Positions 25,705-33,570 of a stretch of 42,588 nucleotides of DNA are shown in pieces. Origin of the DNA: Phycisphaerales bacterium UBA2421. Lineage in GTDB: Bacteria; Planctomycetota; Phycisphaerae; Tepidisphaerales; Tepidisphaeraceae. Where the stretch lies: contig DDRH01000052.1 of NCBI GenBank assembly GCA_002343075.1, forward strand, positions 1 to 42,588, in the 5' to 3' direction. Numbering within the stretch: position 1 is the first letter of the stretch; the number at the start of each line of letters is the position of its first letter. The notes below the pieces were generated by a model. The model was not told the DNA's origin. It did not search any database and saw nothing but the letters and a program-made list of their open reading frames with translations. A program made the translations under genes and the position numbers.

Positions 25705-26880
25705 ATGCTCTACTGGCTCATCAAGGCCAATCTCACATGGCTCGAATCGCGCGGGCTTGGGTTTCTCCGCGTATTCACTTTTGTCGAGTTTCAAACGGTA
25801 GCCGCGATCTTGCTGTCGTTTGCCATTGTCATCGCTGCGGGTCCGGGTGTGATTAGGTGGTTGCGCCGCAAAAAAATAGGCGACCGGCCCGATTTTGATC
25901 AAGCCGACATCAACGCGCAGATGGCGCATAAGAAAGACACGCCCACCATGGGTGGCGTGCTCATCATTGCGGCTATTGCTGTGACGGCTCTCTTGCTTTC
26001 CAACTGGTGGGTGCCAGGGTTGGGCCGATTTGGCGTTGACGGCAATTTTCACGTAACGATGGCGCTCGTCTGCCTGCTGGGCTTCGGCATCGTTGGCGCA
26101 ATCGACGACTGGCTCAAACTCACCGCGGCTCGACGCGGCGGGGGAAGGCAAGGTCTTCACAGTGGCGAGAAGCTCCTGTTTCAGTTCGGGCTTGCCATCG
26201 TGCTCTCTTACTTCACCTGGCGATACGGACAACATGTTCCGCAACGGAACTTTCTCTACCTGCCGTTTCTGAAAGATGCAGTCATCCCGTTGGGTGCGCT
26301 GGCTTTCGTCCTCATCGGGACCGTTGTGATCGTTGGCTTCAGCAACGCAGTCAATCTCACGGATGGTCTCGACGGCCTGGCGTCCGGCTGCACTGCAATT
26401 GTGAGCATTGCGTTCCTCATTCTGGCACTCGTGGTTGGCACACGCGCGCTAGCTGACGCTCTTCTGTTCACTTACATCAAGGGCAGCGATCAGATGGCGG
26501 TTTTGTGTGGGGCGATGCTCGGGGCTTGCCTGGGCTTTCTCTGGTACAATTGCAACCCGGCGCGCGTCTTCATGGGTGACACGGGGAGTCTGTCCCTTGG
26601 TGCATTTTTGGCCTATGTCGCCATCGTCTTGCGGCAAGAGCCGCTGCTCATTCTGGTGGGGGCAGTCTTTGTTGCCGAAGCCGGATCGAGCTTCTTGCAG
26701 GTGATGTACTTCAAATACACGAGGAGGCGCTACGGCACCGGCCAGCGCATCTTCCTCATGGCCCCGCTGCACCACCATTTCCAGAAGAAGGGTTGGAGTG
26801 AGGTGCAGGTGGTCGTGCGTTTCTGGCTCATCAGTGCGATGCTGGCAGCGGTTGCATTGGCGACGATTAAGTTGCGGTAG
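25705..26880 (+). CDS. mraY: Phospho-N-acetylmuramoyl-pentapeptide transferase MraY
   Basis: This is a 391-residue polytopic membrane enzyme that makes lipid I by moving phospho-MurNAc-pentapeptide to undecaprenyl phosphate. The family signatures are all there: KKDTPTMGGVLII, GAIDDWLKL, SNAVNLTDGLDGLASG, FMGDTGSLSLGAF, and the MraY-specific MAPLHHHFQKKGWSE. About ten hydrophobic helices are visible. In classical clusters murD follows. Here ftsW is next. Confidence 0.98.
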   Translation: MLYWLIKANLTWLESRGLGFLRVFTFVEFQTVAAILLSFAIVIAAGPGVIRWLRRKKIGDRPDFDQADINAQMAHKKDTPTMGGVLIIAAIAVTALLLSNWWVPGLGRFGVDGNFHVTMALVCLLGFGIVGAIDDWLKLTAARRGGGRQGLHSGEKLLFQFGLAIVLSYFTWRYGQHVPQRNFLYLPFLKDAVIPLGALAFVLIGTVVIVGFSNAVNLTDGLDGLASGCTAIVSIAFLILALVVGTRALADALLFTYIKGSDQMAVLCGAMLGACLGFLWYNCNPARVFMGDTGSLSLGAFLAYVAIVLRQEPLLILVGAVFVAEAGSSFLQVMYFKYTRRRYGTGQRIFLMAPLHHHFQKKGWSEVQVVVRFWLISAMLAAVALATIKLR

Positions 26881-26950
26881 GCAAGGCAGTTACGTCACGG
26901 CAGCAAGTTCACTTCAGGTTCTTCCGCGAATCGTCCGATAACTGTTTCAT

Positions 26951-28183
26951 ATGGATTGTTCGGTCGATCGGTTGCGCAACCACGATATCGTCACGCTCTG
27001 TGTGGCGACGCTGCTGTGTCTCAGCGTTCTGATGGTGCAAAGCGCTTCGATGCATGTCACCGGCAGCACGTCCTGGGGTTGGACCGATCGCGGTACGCGG
27101 CACCTGATCTATGCTGTACTTGGGGTTGTCGCGTTTGTTCTTGCGGCGAGGTTCGATTATCGCACTGTGTTTTCGGCGGAGAGATCCTTCCTCGCAAGTC
27201 CTTCGGTTTGGGCACTGGGGCTTTCAGTTCTGCTCTGCGCAGCGGTACTCGTGCCCGGGGTTGGCAAGGAAGTAAATGGCGCGCGCCGGTGGATCGTCAT
27301 GGGACCGATTCAGGTGCAGCCGAGTGAGATTGCAAAATGGTCGGTCGTCATCTTCCTTGCGTGGTGGCTTACATCATCGCGTGCGAAGCTCGACCGCTTC
27401 CGGACATTGGTTCTGACGCTCTTACCAGTGGCTTGCATCGCACTTCTGATTGTGATCGAAGACTTCGGTACTGCGGTTCTCATTGGCATGTGTGCGTTCT
27501 CCATGCTGTGTTGCAGTCGGGTCAAGAAGTGGCAGCTTTTCGCGCTCGTTCCCCCGGTTTTGGCTGCGGGAGTCTGGTTTATCACTCACAAGGAGTACCG
27601 CGTCCGCCGCATGATGGCGTTTCTCGACCCGTGGGCCTCACCCCGAGGTGAAGGCTATCATATGGTTCAGAGTCTGCTGAGTTTCAGCACCGGCGGGCTG
27701 ACGGGAAAGGGTCTCGGTAACGGCGTGCAGAAGCTCGGCTATCTGCCGGAAGATACGACCGACTTCATCTTTGCCGTGGTCTGCGAAGAACTGGGTGTAT
27801 CCGGCGCGATGCTCGTCGTGGCGATGTATCTGGGCATCATGTATGTGACCTGGCAATTGATCAGATCAGACCGCGATAGCTTCGGCAAGATGCTCGCGTT
27901 CGGAATCACGGCGATGGTTGCCCTGCAGGCTGCCATTAACATTGCCGTGGCGACCGTAAGCGTGCCGACGAAAGGACTCAGCCTGCCGCTGGTTAGCGCA
28001 GGAGGGAGCGGAATGGTGATTTCGTGTGCGGCGCTGGGGCTTCTGTGCAGTGTGTGCAAGTTTCGGCATGCCGAAGGCCCCGCCACTAAGGTCGGTGTGA
28101 ACTTGGCCGCTCGTGAGGGGTCCTCCGATGCCGTCCCGGAACGTGTTTCCGAAGCAGATTGGCGCGCGTGGACCAAGGCTTAG
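26951..28183 (+). CDS. ftsW: FtsW, septal peptidoglycan glycosyltransferase (SEDS family)
   Basis: This is a 410-residue SEDS-family membrane protein with about ten transmembrane helices. Conserved parts include GVGKEVNGARRWI, QPSEIAKW, LIVIEDFGTAVLIG, YHMVQSLLSFSTGGLTGKGLGNGVQKLGYLP (read in sections), DFIFAVVCEELG, and PLVSAGGSGM. SEDS proteins polymerise glycan strands together with a class B PBP, here presumably FtsI. RodA is a paralogue, but the dcw position favours FtsW. It starts 70 bases after mraY. Confidence 0.93.
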   Translation: MDCSVDRLRNHDIVTLCVATLLCLSVLMVQSASMHVTGSTSWGWTDRGTRHLIYAVLGVVAFVLAARFDYRTVFSAERSFLASPSVWALGLSVLLCAAVLVPGVGKEVNGARRWIVMGPIQVQPSEIAKWSVVIFLAWWLTSSRAKLDRFRTLVLTLLPVACIALLIVIEDFGTAVLIGMCAFSMLCCSRVKKWQLFALVPPVLAAGVWFITHKEYRVRRMMAFLDPWASPRGEGYHMVQSLLSFSTGGLTGKGLGNGVQKLGYLPEDTTDFIFAVVCEELGVSGAMLVVAMYLGIMYVTWQLIRSDRDSFGKMLAFGITAMVALQAAINIAVATVSVPTKGLSLPLVSAGGSGMVISCAALGLLCSVCKFRHAEGPATKVGVNLAAREGSSDAVPERVSEADWRAWTKA

Positions 28184-28280
28184 TGATATCGCCGCTTGCG
28201 AAACCACGCATTCTTGATTGGCCTATCGGGGCAGATCTTGGAAATCTTGGTATCAACGTCATGCGCAACAAGACTCGATT

Positions 28281-29396
28281 GTGAACACCGATCCCAAGAC
28301 CATCTTCTTCGCCGGCGGCGGCACGGGCGGGCATCTGTTTCCGGGCATTGCGGTTGCTCAGGCGCTGGTGACGCGTGATGCGTCGCTCAAGCCCGTGTTT
28401 CTTTGCACGGAGCGAGAGTTAGACAGAACGATTCTCGATCCGACAGGGTTTGAACGCATCACCCAACCAATCGTACCGCCGGCGCGGTCGATTGGGGGGT
28501 TGCTCAAGTTCTGGAGGGCGTGGCGAGAGACTAAGGACCTCGTCAAGTCGCTTTTGCGCGACCGCAAACCCGCTGTGGTGCTCGGCTTGGGCGGGTACGC
28601 GGCCGGTGTTGCGGTGAAACTGGCCGGCGGGCGGAATGTGCCGACTGCAATTCTCAACCCGGACGTGATTCCCGGCAAGGCAAACCGATACCTGATGCAA
28701 TCTTCGCGCATCATCTGTTGCCAGTTTGAACAGACCGCTGAGCATGTTTCGGTGTCGTATCGAGACCGGTTGCGCGTTACCGGTTGCCCGATTCGTGCTG
28801 ATCTGGCCAGCTTGCCGACGCGAGAAGAGGCAGCCAAACGGCTCGGTCTTGACCCGCGTGGGCTGAACCTCGTTGTTACCGGTGCCTCACAGGGCGCGCT
28901 GACGGTGAATGAGGCCGTTCTCGAGGCATTGAAGTCGATCAAGTTGCAGGGGTGGCAGATCATTCACCTGACCGGTAAAGACCATGCCGATTCTGTGAGG
29001 CAGGAGTATCGTGAGCTGGATCGAGTCGCTCGCGTGATCGACTTCACGGAGCAGATGCGCGACATCTGGGCTGTGGCTGATTTGTGCATCAGCCGTTCGG
29101 GCGCGAGTACATGCGCCGAACTGACCGCCGCCGCCGTGCCGAGTATTCTGATGCCTTATCCATTTCATGCCGACATGCACCAGCGTGCCAATGCCAGAGT
29201 GTTAGCCGACGCCGGTTGCGCCGAATTGCTGGACGATAAGAAAGACCGTCGTCGCAATGCTGAATTATTGAAGCCGGTGTTGGAAAAACTGCTTTATGAC
29301 GCCACCGCTCGATCAGATATGAGCCAGAGGGCGCGGGCGCTGGCAAAGCCCGATGCCGCTGAACGCGTTGCCGAGGAACTTTTGGGGATGCTGTGA
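28281..29396 (+). CDS. murG: UDP-N-acetylglucosamine transferase MurG
   Basis: This is a GT28 glycosyltransferase of about 371 residues that turns lipid I into lipid II at the inner face of the membrane. The N-terminal FFAGGGTGGHLFPGIAVA is the diagnostic GGTGGH loop. LGLGGYAAGVAVKLA, VTGCPIRADL, TGASQGALTVNE and the UDP-GlcNAc-binding SRSGASTCAELTAAAVPSILMPYPFHADMHQRANA (read in sections) follow. I start at the GTG at 28281, three residues before the conserved strand. A TTG at 28218 would add 21 unrelated residues. It closes the plus-strand wall operon and converges with dnaE2. Confidence 0.93.
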   Translation: MNTDPKTIFFAGGGTGGHLFPGIAVAQALVTRDASLKPVFLCTERELDRTILDPTGFERITQPIVPPARSIGGLLKFWRAWRETKDLVKSLLRDRKPAVVLGLGGYAAGVAVKLAGGRNVPTAILNPDVIPGKANRYLMQSSRIICCQFEQTAEHVSVSYRDRLRVTGCPIRADLASLPTREEAAKRLGLDPRGLNLVVTGASQGALTVNEAVLEALKSIKLQGWQIIHLTGKDHADSVRQEYRELDRVARVIDFTEQMRDIWAVADLCISRSGASTCAELTAAAVPSILMPYPFHADMHQRANARVLADAGCAELLDDKKDRRRNAELLKPVLEKLLYDATARSDMSQRARALAKPDAAERVAEELLGML

Positions 29397-29478
29397 TTCG
29401 CGTTGCCACGATTTTGGGGCGGCAGGGCGGATTGTAAGTAGACAGCGAACGACGATCTGTTTTCCGAGCGCTTGCCTC

Positions 29479-32400
29479 TTAGTGGAAGTCGCGGGAAGAA
29501 AGTTCAAAGCCGCGAATGAGTTCGCTGCGGTCGAACAGCCGCTTGGCCATGACGTGCAGCACCTGCCCTTGTCGCTCGACGTAACCATCACACTGCAGCA
29601 GCGCCGCGTGCCGGGCTGCGGGGCGGTATTGGTCGTAAACGTTGGGCCTGACAATCAGGTTGACCACACCGGTCTCGTCTTCCAGTGTGATGAACACAAT
29701 TCCGCTTGCGGTTCCCGGTCGTTGTCGGATGAGCACCAGTCCTGCAACGCGTGCGAACCGACCATGTTTGATTTGTGATAGCTCACTTGCGGTGAAGATC
29801 TTTTGCCTCGTCAGCACGCTGCGCACCAGCGACAGAGGGTGCGCTTTGAGTGAAAGGCTGGTTGTGGCGTAATCGGTCATTACTTCCTGCCCGAGAGGCA
29901 TGATGGGAAGCGACGGAGCGACGGAGCGACGAAGCGACGAAGGGAGTTCATCGAGCAGCGGTGTTGCTTTGTCTGTGAGTTCTAGGGATTCCCACAGTGC
30001 TTCTCGGCGCGAGAGTTTAAGCGATGAAAATGCATCTGCTTCAGCCAGGCTACGAATTGCCTGGGTTGGAAGTCGCGTACGTGATTGAAACTGGGCAATG
30101 TCTTTGAATGGCCCGTGAGAAAATCTTTCAGCAATAACCTGCTGGGCAAAGGCCTCACGAAAACCTTTGACCAGCCGCATTCCCAAGCGGATCGCCGGCC
30201 CGTTCCGATGAGTCAACAGATTCTCTGTCCCTTCGTCGCTCCGTCGCTTCGTCGCTTCGTCGGTATGTCTCCCCTCTTCATCACCCTCTTCCAACGTGCA
30301 ATCCCACTCACTAAAGTTTACATCCACTTCGCGGACTTCCACGCCGTGGTCGCGGGCGTCGCGGATGATTTGGGCGGGTTGATAGAAGCCCATCGGCTGG
30401 CTGTTAACAAGCGCCGCAGCGAAGACGGCGGGGTGGTGGCATTTGAGCCATGCGCTGACGTAAACCAGTATCGCAAAACTGGCCGAGTGCGACTCGGGAA
30501 AGCCGTATTCGCCAAACCCTTTGATTTGTTCAAATGTCCGCTGGGCAAAGTCGTGTGTGTAGCCATTTCGCAACATGCCTTGAATGATTCGATCCTGAAA
30601 GTGCAGCAACTTGGTGCTCTTTTTCCATGCCGCCATCGCCCGACGCAGTTGGTCCGCCTCGGCGGCGGTAAAACCTGCAGCGACCATCGCAACCCGCATC
30701 GCCTGCTCCTGAAAAAGTGGCACACCTAAAGTCTTGTGCAGCACACGTTTAAGTGCCTCGGAAGGATAGACCACCGGCTCTTCGCCGTTCCGGCGGCGCA
30801 GATAAGGGTGAACCATATTCCCCTGAATCGGCCCGGGACGAACGATCGCCACTTCAATGACAAGATCGTAAAAACTCCGCGGCCGCAACCGCGGCAACAT
30901 GCTCATCTGAGCCCGTGACTCGATCTGAAAAACGCCGATCGTATCGGCATTACAAATCATGTCGTAAACGGCGGGGTCGTCGGGGGGTATGGTGTGGAGT
31001 GAGAAGCAGCGAAGGGGAGAGGTAGAGCGACGAAGCGACGAAGCGACGGAGCGACGAAGGGGGGGAGGTGAAATAGGGCGACCACTGGAAGATTCGGGTG
31101 TTACTATTCTTTCTTCTGTTCTAAGCTTCGAATCAGGCCCTGTAGTACGCGATCTACCTCCTCCAACAAAGCGATCGTTGTTTCGTCTTTTGAAATCATT
31201 TTCATTGAGCACGCAATCTCGAACTGCATCATAAGCTCTGCAAGTGAGCCCCGTGCAGTCCTCAAAAACCGGATGTAGTCCGGACGACTTTGTCTGGCAT
31301 GACCTTCGGCAATGCTGGATGGAATCGAAACCGCCGCTCGTCGCATCTGATTCGTCAACCCAAATCGCTCGTCGGCGGGCATCTTCGCGGTCACTCGATA
31401 GATAAGTAGACTCAGTTCCATGCTCTTTTGCCAAGCAATCAAGTCTCTGAATGTTCGCACGGTTGCCATGAACTGTGTCTCCGAGAGTCAAGGTTACTAC
31501 CTGTTCCCCCCCTTCGTCGCTCCGTCGCTTCGTCGCTTCGTCGCGTCTCTCCAGCATACCAAACGCCTTCGAGATACAGCTAAGCATCCCCAACCCCAGG
31601 CAATCCACTTTGAGTATGCCTAGCTCCTCAATATCGTCTTTGTCCCACTCGATGACCGTACGATTTTCCATCGCGGCGTTTTCTATTGGCACGACTTCGC
31701 ACAGCGGGCCGCGGGTCATTACCATTCCGCCGACGTGTTGGCCTAAATGTCTTGGAAAGCCGAGCAGTTCGCTGGCCAGGCTCAGGACGCGTTTCACGTT
31801 TGGGTCATTCGGGTCGAGGCCGGTTTCGCGCACCATCGCGTCATTTAACACCCCGCGGTGCCACCAATCGAGCTTTTTGGCCATGGTGTCGACCATGTCA
31901 AGGCTGAGGCCCAGCGCCTTGCCCACATCGCGAATGGCCGACCGCCCGCGATAGGTAATCACCACCGCCGCCATGCCGGCGCGGTCTCGGCCGTACTTGT
32001 TATAGAGATACTGCAACACTTCTTCGCGGCGTTCGTGTTCAAAATCGATATCGATATCCGGATACTCATTCCGCTCGGCGGAGATAAATCGCTCAAACAG
32101 CAGATCAATCTTCGACGGATCCACGCTGGTAATCCCCAGGCAATAACAAACCGCACTGTTAGCGGCGCTACCCCGGCCCTGACAAAGAATGCCTCGAGAA
32201 CGGGCAAATTTGACGAGGTCGTAAACGGTCAGAAAGTAAGCCTCGAATTTCAGTTGCTCGATGAGCTTGAGTTCGTAGTTGATCAAATCACGTATCTTCT
32301 GAGGGATGATTGGAAGGCACGAAGGCGCGAGCGCACGGAGGCACGGAGAAGAAGCGTTGTCTTCAGATTCTTGCACTGAATCTCTACCTTTGCCGTGCCT

Positions 32401-33483
32401 CGGTGCCTCCGCGTTTTCTTGCCCGTTTTCTCCAAACTTTTCGCGTGCCCCAGCCCACGCCAAATCTCTCAGATACGTCGTGGCGGACTTTCCCTCCGGC
32501 ACCAGTTCGTCGGGGTATTCATACTTCAGTTCAGACATCACAAAGCTACACCGATTCGCAATCTCCACCCCCGCGCACAGTGCCTGTGGGCACGCAGCGA
32601 ACAGGCGGTGCATTTGCTCGGGCGACTTCAGATATCGCTCGGCGTTGGGGAACAGGTTGTAGCCTGCCTGACCGATAGTGCATTTTTCCCGCACGCTGAC
32701 GAGCACATCCTGCAAGCTACGGCGGGCCGGATCGTGATAGTGAACGTGATTGGTCGCCAGCAGCGAGAGTCGTAATGATTGCGAAAGCGACACCATCCGA
32801 GACAGATCGGTTTCATCATCGCCGGAATAGGCAAGGGAAACGGCGAGCCAGATGCGGTCGGCAAATACCCGGCGTAAATCTGAAACTCTAAATCCGAAGT
32901 CCGAATTAAATCCGAATGACGAATGACGAAAGACGAGCTTTTGAGGGTCGTGTTCTTCGACGTTCGTCATTCGAGCTTCGTTATTGATTCGGATTTCAGG
33001 TTTTAGGTTTCGGGCTTGGGTCGTTGCGCTGATCGTTTTCTCGTCAATGGCGATTAACAACCCTTCATGCAATCCCAGCAGATCCCCGACTCCTAACTCA
33101 CACTTTCCCTTCTCCGTTCGTCGCTTACCGATGGTGAGAAGTTTGCACAGGTTCCCGTAGCCCGTTCGGTTCATGCACCAGACGAGAATGTCCGGCATGC
33201 CGTCGGCGAATTGCAGCCGGGAGCCGACGATCAGCTTCATGCCGCATTCTTTCGCTGCGGCGTGGGCGCGCACCATGCCGGCGAGGGTGCACACGTCGGT
33301 TAACGCGATCGCGCGGTAGCCGAGGTTGGCGGCGGTGTAGACGAGTTCGTCCGGGTGGCTTGCCCCGCGCAAAAATGAGAAATTGCTGATTACATCAAGC
33401 TCGGCATAACCCAATTCACAACGAGCCACCGCGGCAGGCGGCGGCATGGGGTCGCGAAGTTTGAAGCTGGGGGATTCGGGCAT
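29479..33483 (-). CDS. dnaE2: Error-prone DNA polymerase DnaE2 (ImuC) with several in-frame palindromic inserts
   Basis: This is a C-family polymerase of about 1334 residues, longer than usual. It has an N-terminal PHP domain (YAELDVISNFSFLRGASHPDEL). Catalytic Asps lie in YPDIDIDFEHERREEV (about 32029-32070), with a third in LKVDCLGLGML (about 31580-31620). FGEYGFPESHSASFAILVY and a C-terminal OB domain complete it. With ImuA and ImuB it forms the mutagenic translesion system. The excess length comes from inserts encoded by palindromic elements at 29905-30263, 31012-31548, 32312-32430 and 32888-33012, lying between conserved blocks. The frame stays open through all of them. I start at the ATG at 33483. 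A GTG at 33513 lies inside a hairpin element. No ribosome binding site is evident. Confidence 0.93.
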   Translation of the reverse strand: MPESPSFKLRDPMPPPAAVARCELGYAELDVISNFSFLRGASHPDELVYTAANLGYRAIALTDVCTLAGMVRAHAAAKECGMKLIVGSRLQFADGMPDILVWCMNRTGYGNLCKLLTIGKRRTEKGKCELGVGDLLGLHEGLLIAIDEKTISATTQARNLKPEIRINNEARMTNVEEHDPQKLVFRHSSFGFNSDFGFRVSDLRRVFADRIWLAVSLAYSGDDETDLSRMVSLSQSLRLSLLATNHVHYHDPARRSLQDVLVSVREKCTIGQAGYNLFPNAERYLKSPEQMHRLFAACPQALCAGVEIANRCSFVMSELKYEYPDELVPEGKSATTYLRDLAWAGAREKFGENGQENAEAPRHGKGRDSVQESEDNASSPCLRALAPSCLPIIPQKIRDLINYELKLIEQLKFEAYFLTVYDLVKFARSRGILCQGRGSAANSAVCYCLGITSVDPSKIDLLFERFISAERNEYPDIDIDFEHERREEVLQYLYNKYGRDRAGMAAVVITYRGRSAIRDVGKALGLSLDMVDTMAKKLDWWHRGVLNDAMVRETGLDPNDPNVKRVLSLASELLGFPRHLGQHVGGMVMTRGPLCEVVPIENAAMENRTVIEWDKDDIEELGILKVDCLGLGMLSCISKAFGMLERRDEATKRRSDEGGEQVVTLTLGDTVHGNRANIQRLDCLAKEHGTESTYLSSDREDARRRAIWVDESDATSGGFDSIQHCRRSCQTKSSGLHPVFEDCTGLTCRAYDAVRDCVLNENDFKRRNNDRFVGGGRSRTTGPDSKLRTEERIVTPESSSGRPISPPPLRRSVASSLRRSTSPLRCFSLHTIPPDDPAVYDMICNADTIGVFQIESRAQMSMLPRLRPRSFYDLVIEVAIVRPGPIQGNMVHPYLRRRNGEEPVVYPSEALKRVLHKTLGVPLFQEQAMRVAMVAAGFTAAEADQLRRAMAAWKKSTKLLHFQDRIIQGMLRNGYTHDFAQRTFEQIKGFGEYGFPESHSASFAILVYVSAWLKCHHPAVFAAALVNSQPMGFYQPAQIIRDARDHGVEVREVDVNFSEWDCTLEEGDEEGRHTDEATKRRSDEGTENLLTHRNGPAIRLGMRLVKGFREAFAQQVIAERFSHGPFKDIAQFQSRTRLPTQAIRSLAEADAFSSLKLSRREALWESLELTDKATPLLDELPSSLRRSVAPSLPIMPLGQEVMTDYATTSLSLKAHPLSLVRSVLTRQKIFTASELSQIKHGRFARVAGLVLIRQRPGTASGIVFITLEDETGVVNLIVRPNVYDQYRPAARHAALLQCDGYVERQGQVLHVMAKRLFDRSELIRGFELSSRDFH
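29905..29945. repeat. 8-mer array, arm 1 of an inverted pair in dnaE2
   Basis: Four tandem units, GCGACGGA twice and then GCGACGAA twice (29910-29941), are flanked by GGGA. Read in the dnaE2 frame they encode SSLRRSVAPSLP. The inverted partner is at 30228-30263. Confidence 0.85.
30228..30263. repeat. 8-mer array, arm 2 of an inverted pair in dnaE2
   Basis: The units TTCGTCGC, TCCGTCGC, TTCGTCGC and TTCGTCGG (30232-30263) read in the dnaE2 frame as DEATKRRSDEG. This is inverted relative to 29905-29945. The 280 or so bases between the arms encode ordinary DnaE2 sequence, so this pair encloses host gene rather than foreign DNA. Confidence 0.85.
31012..31548 (-). mobile_element. IVS-like cassette inside dnaE2: perfect inverted repeats around an S23-family gene
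   Basis: The left arm (31027-31065) is GCGACGAA, GCGACGAA, GCGACGGA, GCGACGAA and seven G. The right arm (31506-31544) is its exact reverse complement, 39 of 39 bases. The 440 bases between them hold a complete S23-family gene. The whole insert lies between the DnaE2 blocks ISKAFGMLE and CFSLHTIPPDDPAVYDMI. It reads open in the host frame, adding about 175 residues. Intervening sequences in 23S rRNA genes have the same make-up: a terminal stem plus an S23 gene. Here the host is a protein gene. Confidence 0.8.
31104..31469 (-). CDS. Four-helix-bundle protein, S23 / 23S rRNA intervening-sequence family
   Basis: This encodes 121 residues matching the IVS-encoded S23 family: an N-terminal FRDLIAWQKSMELSLLIY helix, then the signature GLTNQMRRAAVSIPSSIAEG, YIRFLRTARGSLAEL, and a last amphipathic helix with a Lys-rich tail. 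The fold is a pentamer-forming four-helix bundle related to the Avd protein of diversity-generating retroelements. Its cellular role is not settled. The gene lies in the same orientation as dnaE2 but in another frame and has its own GGAG nine bases before the ATG. It is fully enclosed by the 39-bp inverted repeats. No reverse transcriptase or variable repeat is nearby. Confidence 0.82.
   Translation of the reverse strand: MATVRTFRDLIAWQKSMELSLLIYRVTAKMPADERFGLTNQMRRAAVSIPSSIAEGHARQSRPDYIRFLRTARGSLAELMMQFEIACSMKMISKDETTIALLEEVDRVLQGLIRSLEQKKE
32312..32430. repeat. Palindromic GGCACGGA-type element in dnaE2
   Basis: The left arm (32312-32350) carries degenerate GGCACGAA/GGCACGGA units. The right arm (32389-32430) carries GTGCCTCG/GTGCCTCC units. 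Read in the dnaE2 frame it adds a peptide beginning EAPRHGKGRD and ending PCLRALAPSCLP, a worn copy of the RHGG...CLRASVPPCLP peptide seen in imuB. Confidence 0.8.
32888..33012. repeat. Palindromic AATCCGAA / ATGACGA-type element in dnaE2
   Basis: The left arm (32888-32938) carries AATCCGAA-like units and then ATGACGA 7-mers. The right arm (32948-33012) is the inverted version, ending in TTCGGATTT and TTTCGGG. It is read in the dnaE2 frame between the PHP segments. The 7-mer would give a TGA if tandemly read on one strand, and the arm read in that sense is degenerate, which keeps the frame open. Confidence 0.75.
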
Positions 33484-33490
33484 CTTATAG

Positions 33491-33570
33491 AAGGCACTGA
33501 GGCACATAGGCACGAAGAGGGAAAAAGCGATAGTCTATTCACCTCGTGCTTGTGTGACTCCGTGCCTGGG
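33491..33570. repeat. Palindromic GGCACGGA-type element between imuB and dnaE2
   Basis: The arms at 33491-33518 and 33540-33568 pair imperfectly (GGCACTGA, GGCACATA and GGCACGAA against the inverted GGCACGGA, GTCACACA and AGCACGAG). It fills the imuB-dnaE2 junction and overlaps the alternative upstream start codons of dnaE2. It could therefore influence translation of the polymerase. Confidence 0.7.

Noticed and set aside
31012..31548. Diversity-generating retroelement (the S23 protein resembles Avd)
   Set aside because: There is no reverse transcriptase, no template/variable repeat pair and no adenine-biased region nearby. The inverted repeats fit an intervening-sequence element better.
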